Origin: Pseudomonadota bacterium
GTDB taxonomy: Bacteria; Pseudomonadota; Alphaproteobacteria; Rhizobiales; Rhizobiaceae
Length of the DNA: 17,925 nucleotides
Assembly: GCA_023390055.1 (NCBI GenBank)
Contig: JAEWDP010000044.1
Location: 1-17,925 of the forward strand
Reading direction: 5' to 3'
Part shown: piece after piece, positions 15,174 through 17,925 of the stretch
Layout of the letters: every line of letters starts with the position of its first letter
Position numbering within the stretch: the first letter of the stretch is position 1
Program-made: the position numbers and the translations under genes
Notes under the pieces: generated by a model
The model's input: the letters and a program-made list of their open reading frames with translations, nothing else
Database searches by the model: none
What the model was told of the DNA's origin: nothing

Positions 15174-16246
15174 TGCCTGTGACCAGGATCCGCAATGCCG
15201 TCCTGGTCATCTTGACCCTGTTGTCGTCCGCCCTGGTGGGCGCTGCATTTCAGGCCATTGGCCTGCCGTTGGCCTGGATCCTCGGTTCGCTGATCGGTTC
15301 TGCCGTCATCGCCAATATGGTCGCCCCGATGAGGGGCGGACGACATTTACGCCGTACCGGACAATTGTTTGTCGGCGCCTCGATTGGTGCCGTGCTCAGT
15401 CCCGATATTGTGACGGAACTGTTGCGGCTTTTGCCAGTGATGACTGGTATCGCACTGGCGTCAAACCTTGTCGGCTTGCTGCTTGCATTGCCTGTCGCGA
15501 AGATTGCGGGGATCGATCGCCTGAGCGCCGTCTTGTCATGCTTGCCGGCTGGAATGGCAGAGATGGCGACACTTGCGCTCGAACTTGATGCCAATGAACA
15601 GGCGGTGGCGATAATTCATACGCTTCGGGTGATCATGGTGCTCACCTTGATCCCACTCTGGCTTGGGTTCGTGACGAACGGCATCACCAGAGAACCGTTC
15701 GCAAGCAGCCACGGCGGGACCATCGAAATTCTGGTGCTCGTGGCCGCAGCCAGCGTCCTTGCGGCCATCGCGACCAGACTTCGCGTGACAAATGCATGGA
15801 TCATCGCACCGATGCTGCTCAGTCTCGTGGTTGTGTCGGCTGGCCATCGATTGCCGCCGGTGCCCGCACCTTTGCTGGTGCTTGCCCAGATCGGCATCGG
15901 CGCATCGCTCGGCCTGCGGTTCAAGTTGGATCAGATGCAGCAGTTTCCGCGCATAGCACTCGCCGGCCTGGTGTCTGGCCTGCTCTTAATCGGCGTGGCG
16001 TTCATCGGCCTGGCCTCGACGGTCGAGATATTGACCGGCCTTGATCACGTCTCGGCGATCCTTGCTGTTGCGCCGGGCGGACTTGGCGAAATGATTGCAT
16101 CTGCGGCAACACTCGGGCTCCTCGCGGCGACGGTTGCCGGATATCAGATGACGCGGTCACTGATGACCAATCTCCTCGTTCCGCCGACAATCCGCTGGTG
16201 GATGGGCCGAAATCGCCCGGATAATGAAAAAACACCACAGACTTGA
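15173..16246 (+). CDS. AbrB-family integral membrane protein (putative transporter)
   Basis: A 357-residue polytopic membrane protein with about ten hydrophobic segments and a clear internal duplication. GLPLAWILGSLIGSAVIAN, GQLFVGASIGAVLS and LPAGMAEMATLA in the first half match NAWIIAPMLLSLVVVSAG, AQIGIGASLGLRF and APGGLGEMIASAA in the second. This is the AbrB (COG3180) membrane family, unrelated to the Bacillus transition-state regulator AbrB and often misnamed an ammonia monooxygenase. The start ATG at 15173 overlaps the SDR stop as TGATG, so translation is coupled; the open frame upstream to 15104 lies inside the SDR gene. Coupling to the enzyme genes suggests it moves a substrate, product or by-product. 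The transported compound is unknown. Confidence 0.83.
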   Translation: MPVTRIRNAVLVILTLLSSALVGAAFQAIGLPLAWILGSLIGSAVIANMVAPMRGGRHLRRTGQLFVGASIGAVLSPDIVTELLRLLPVMTGIALASNLVGLLLALPVAKIAGIDRLSAVLSCLPAGMAEMATLALELDANEQAVAIIHTLRVIMVLTLIPLWLGFVTNGITREPFASSHGGTIEILVLVAAASVLAAIATRLRVTNAWIIAPMLLSLVVVSAGHRLPPVPAPLLVLAQIGIGASLGLRFKLDQMQQFPRIALAGLVSGLLLIGVAFIGLASTVEILTGLDHVSAILAVAPGGLGEMIASAATLGLLAATVAGYQMTRSLMTNLLVPPTIRWWMGRNRPDNEKTPQT

Positions 16247-16247
16247 A

Positions 16248-16300
16248 AATCAAAATAGTAATCTGTTGACAATCTGCAATCTCGATCATAGGTTTTGATT
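16248..16300 (+). promoter_or_regulatory. Candidate promoter and operators of the ABC transporter unit
   Basis: AATCTGTTGACAAT at 16260-16273 repeats exactly the string found upstream of tctC, followed in both places by three variable bases and CAAT. The TTGACA at 16266-16271 has a weak -10 candidate TAGGTT 17 bases downstream. The pair AATCAAAA (16248-16255) and TTTTGATT (16293-16300) forms a perfect 8-base inverted repeat around the promoter, with centres about 45 bases apart, roughly four helical turns. No terminator is visible between the AbrB-family gene and this promoter, so some read-through is possible. Confidence 0.5.
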
Positions 16301-16310
16301 GGAGGAGACG

Positions 16311-16331
16311 ATGGGTCGATGGTTAGCCTGA
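16311..16331 (+). other. Possible 6-codon leader ORF before the ABC ATPase
   Basis: ATG GGT CGA TGG TTA GCC TGA encodes MGRWLA and is preceded by GGAGGAG at 16301-16307, a better-placed ribosome binding site than many genes here. The stop is 19 bases before the ATPase ATG, which has its own GGAGGTGGG. Nothing but the strong initiation context supports translation; the ribosome binding site could also be incidental. Confidence 0.3.
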
Positions 16332-16350
16332 TCCGTCAAATGGAGGTGGG

Positions 16351-17418
16351 ATGTCATTTCTTGAACTGGATGGACTGACAAAACGCTACGGCGCGCTGAC
16401 GGTCGTCAAAGGCGTGGATCTATCGGTCGAAAAGGGAAAGCTTGTCTGTCTGCTTGGCCCCTCGGGTTGTGGAAAGACCACTACGCTCAGGCTCATCGCC
16501 GGATTTGTCGCCGCAAACGGCGGCGCTATCCGGGTGGATGGACGCACCATCTCTTCACAAGAGGTGACGATCCCGCCGGAAGCGCGCAACATGTCGATGA
16601 TCTTCCAAAGCTATGCGCTGTGGCCTCACATGACAGTGTTCCAGAACGTCGCCTACGGCCTGAAACTGCGCAGTCTTCCAGCAGCAGAAGTAACATCGCG
16701 TGTTCGTGCCATACTCGCGTCCACCCAGCTTTCAGCACTTGAAGAGCGTTATCCAGGCGAACTTTCCGGTGGACAGCAGCAACGCGTTTCGTTGGCGCGG
16801 GCCCTGGTGGTCAAGCCCGAAATCCTTCTCCTCGATGAGCCGCTTTCAAATCTTGACGCCAATCTGCGCGAAGAGATGCGCTTTGAAATCCGCCGACTGC
16901 ATGACGAATTCCGTTACACGACGGTTTATGTGACGCATGACCAGGCCGAGGCGATGACAACTGCCGACATCATTGTTGTCATGAACGACGGCCGTATCGA
17001 ACAGGCAGGATCGCCTGAAGATATCTATCAGCGTCCAGCAAGCGAGTTCGTCGCGCGCTTCATTGGTGGTACCAACATCTTGAAGGGCAAGAATGGTGAA
17101 GGGCAGACCGTTGTTTGCGATGATGGTCTTGTCCTGCGCTGTGCCAGCGGTGACTTTGGTGAGGACGGGCTAACCGCTGTCTCGATCCGTCATCACGACA
17201 TAGAGCTTTCCAAAGAAAAGCCCGAAAACGCCGATACCAACTGGGCAAGCGGTATCATCAAACGTCAAATCTATCTCGGTTCACACCGGGACTATCTCGT
17301 TACGCTTAACGGTGGGGAAACGGTGCGCACCGTCGCGCCGGTCAACGTCGCGATCCCGGTTGGCCAAGAGGTTTGGCTGCATTTCCCACCGGAGAACTGC
17401 CGGGCGCTCGCGCACTAA
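16351..17418 (+). CDS. ABC-transporter ATPase of the iron/polyamine/organophosphonate (FbpC/PotA) type
   Basis: A 355-residue ATP-binding subunit that would power an importer from the cytoplasmic side. All motifs are intact: Walker A GPSGCGKT at 36-43, Q-loop Q86 in IFQSYALWPHMTV, signature LSGGQQQR at 138-145, Walker B ILLLDE with D162-E163, D-loop SNLD and switch H196 in VTHDQAEAMT. A C-terminal TOBE-type beta domain starts near 240 (GGTNILKGKNGE) and is shorter than in some homologues. The start follows GGAGGTGGG directly, with an unusually short gap for the last G. A binding-protein gene follows after 14 bases; permease genes are expected beyond the window. Substrate not decided. Confidence 0.93.
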   Translation: MSFLELDGLTKRYGALTVVKGVDLSVEKGKLVCLLGPSGCGKTTTLRLIAGFVAANGGAIRVDGRTISSQEVTIPPEARNMSMIFQSYALWPHMTVFQNVAYGLKLRSLPAAEVTSRVRAILASTQLSALEERYPGELSGGQQQRVSLARALVVKPEILLLDEPLSNLDANLREEMRFEIRRLHDEFRYTTVYVTHDQAEAMTTADIIVVMNDGRIEQAGSPEDIYQRPASEFVARFIGGTNILKGKNGEGQTVVCDDGLVLRCASGDFGEDGLTAVSIRHHDIELSKEKPENADTNWASGIIKRQIYLGSHRDYLVTLNGGETVRTVAPVNVAIPVGQEVWLHFPPENCRALAH

Positions 17419-17432
17419 CGGAGGAAGCATGA

Positions 17433-17925
17433 ATGTGGAATAAAACAATATCCGCCGCGCTTTTCGCGTTGGGGATGGTCGGCTCTTCCGCCGCCTTCGC
17501 CGATGCGCCGGAGCCCTATCAGATCACGCCGGAACTTGAGGCGGCCGCCAAGGCCGAGGGAAAGGTCGTCTTCTATACCGCGACCGATGTGACGGTGGCG
17601 GAGAAACTCGCCGATCTGTTCAGGACGAAATATCCTGAAATTACCGTCCAGGTCGAACGCGCCGGGTCCGAGCGCGTCTTCCAGCGAATAGGCCAGGAAT
17701 ATTCGACAGGCATCCACAATGTCGATGTCATCGAAACCTCGGATGCCGTCCATTTTGCCTATTTCAAGCGTGAAGGCTGGCTCCTGCCACTCGTTCCGCA
17801 GGAAGTGGCCGACAAATGGCCGGCGGACGAGCGTGACCCGGATGGCCAATATGCCGCCTATCGTGCGCACCTGTCGGTGATGGCCTACAGGACGGACCTT
17901 CTGCCGGAAGCCGAAGTGCCTGAGA
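17433..17925 (+). CDS. Periplasmic substrate-binding protein of an ABC importer (3' end beyond the window)
   Basis: The frame runs from ATG 17433 off the end, giving 164 residues. It opens with a signal peptide, MWNKTISAALFALGMVGSSAAFA, with a likely cut after AFA before DAPEP. The mature part has the opening of the AfuA/FbpA-like binding-protein fold (COG1840 type): KVVFYTATDVTVAEKLADLF, then FRTKYPEITVQVERAGSER, FQRIGQEYSTGIHNVDVIET and the GWLLPLVPQEV loop. GGAGG lies 10 bases upstream; an ATG at 17429 is out of frame and stops after four codons. It forms a unit with the ATPase gene. Metal-binding residues cannot be judged because the C-terminal half is missing, so Fe3+ is only one option. 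Confidence 0.9.
   Translation, partial: MWNKTISAALFALGMVGSSAAFADAPEPYQITPELEAAAKAEGKVVFYTATDVTVAEKLADLFRTKYPEITVQVERAGSERVFQRIGQEYSTGIHNVDVIETSDAVHFAYFKREGWLLPLVPQEVADKWPADERDPDGQYAAYRAHLSVMAYRTDLLPEAEVPE

Noticed and set aside
1..17925. CRISPR arrays, tRNA or rRNA genes, insertion sequences
   Set aside because: No regularly spaced repeats, cloverleaf-like segments, transposase genes or terminal inverted repeats were seen on either strand.

Overview
The window is a chromosomal stretch from an alphaproteobacterium of the Rhizobiaceae (Sinorhizobium/Rhizobium/Agrobacterium type). The diagnosis rests on gene order: cheA-cheW-cheR-cheB-cheY-cheD-cheT-fliF-visN-visR, all on the + strand, is the start of the flagellar/chemotaxis cluster described in Sinorhizobium meliloti, and the paired LuxR-type motility regulators VisN and VisR are typical of this family. 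The genus cannot be fixed from the sequence alone.

Bases 1-5984 hold a tightly packed chemotaxis operon. CheA enters already in frame at base 1, with only about ten N-terminal residues missing. CheW couples it to receptors, CheR and CheB methylate and demethylate receptors, CheY2 is the motor response regulator, CheD is a receptor deamidase, and CheT is a small protein with a CheZ-like D-x-x-x-Q motif. Several junctions are ATGA overlaps or zero-gap. fliF (MS ring) follows after about 155 bases. A clear rho-independent terminator lies behind fliF, and a separate visN-visR unit follows. The visN leader can form a 12-bp hairpin that buries its own ribosome binding site, and an upstream segment is complementary to the 5' arm of that hairpin. 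This suggests post-transcriptional control of the motility master regulator.

In S. meliloti, visR is followed by flhB and further flagellar genes. Here, after a 386-base gap, an unrelated transport and metabolism block begins. It contains a complete tripartite tricarboxylate transporter (tctC-tctB-tctA), an MmgE/PrpD-family enzyme, an SDR-fold protein that has lost three of its four catalytic residues, and an AbrB-family membrane protein translationally coupled to the SDR gene. A second unit follows: an ABC-transporter ATPase and the first 164 residues of a periplasmic binding protein that runs off the window end.

The upstream regions of the two transport units share the 14-base string AATCTGTTGACAAT, which contains a perfect -35 hexamer. 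Both units are therefore probably controlled by the same regulator, which is not in the window. The likely reading is a carboxylate uptake and conversion island placed at the visR border of the flagellar cluster. Its substrate is unknown. The altered active sites of both predicted enzymes make it the most promising place for undescribed biochemistry.
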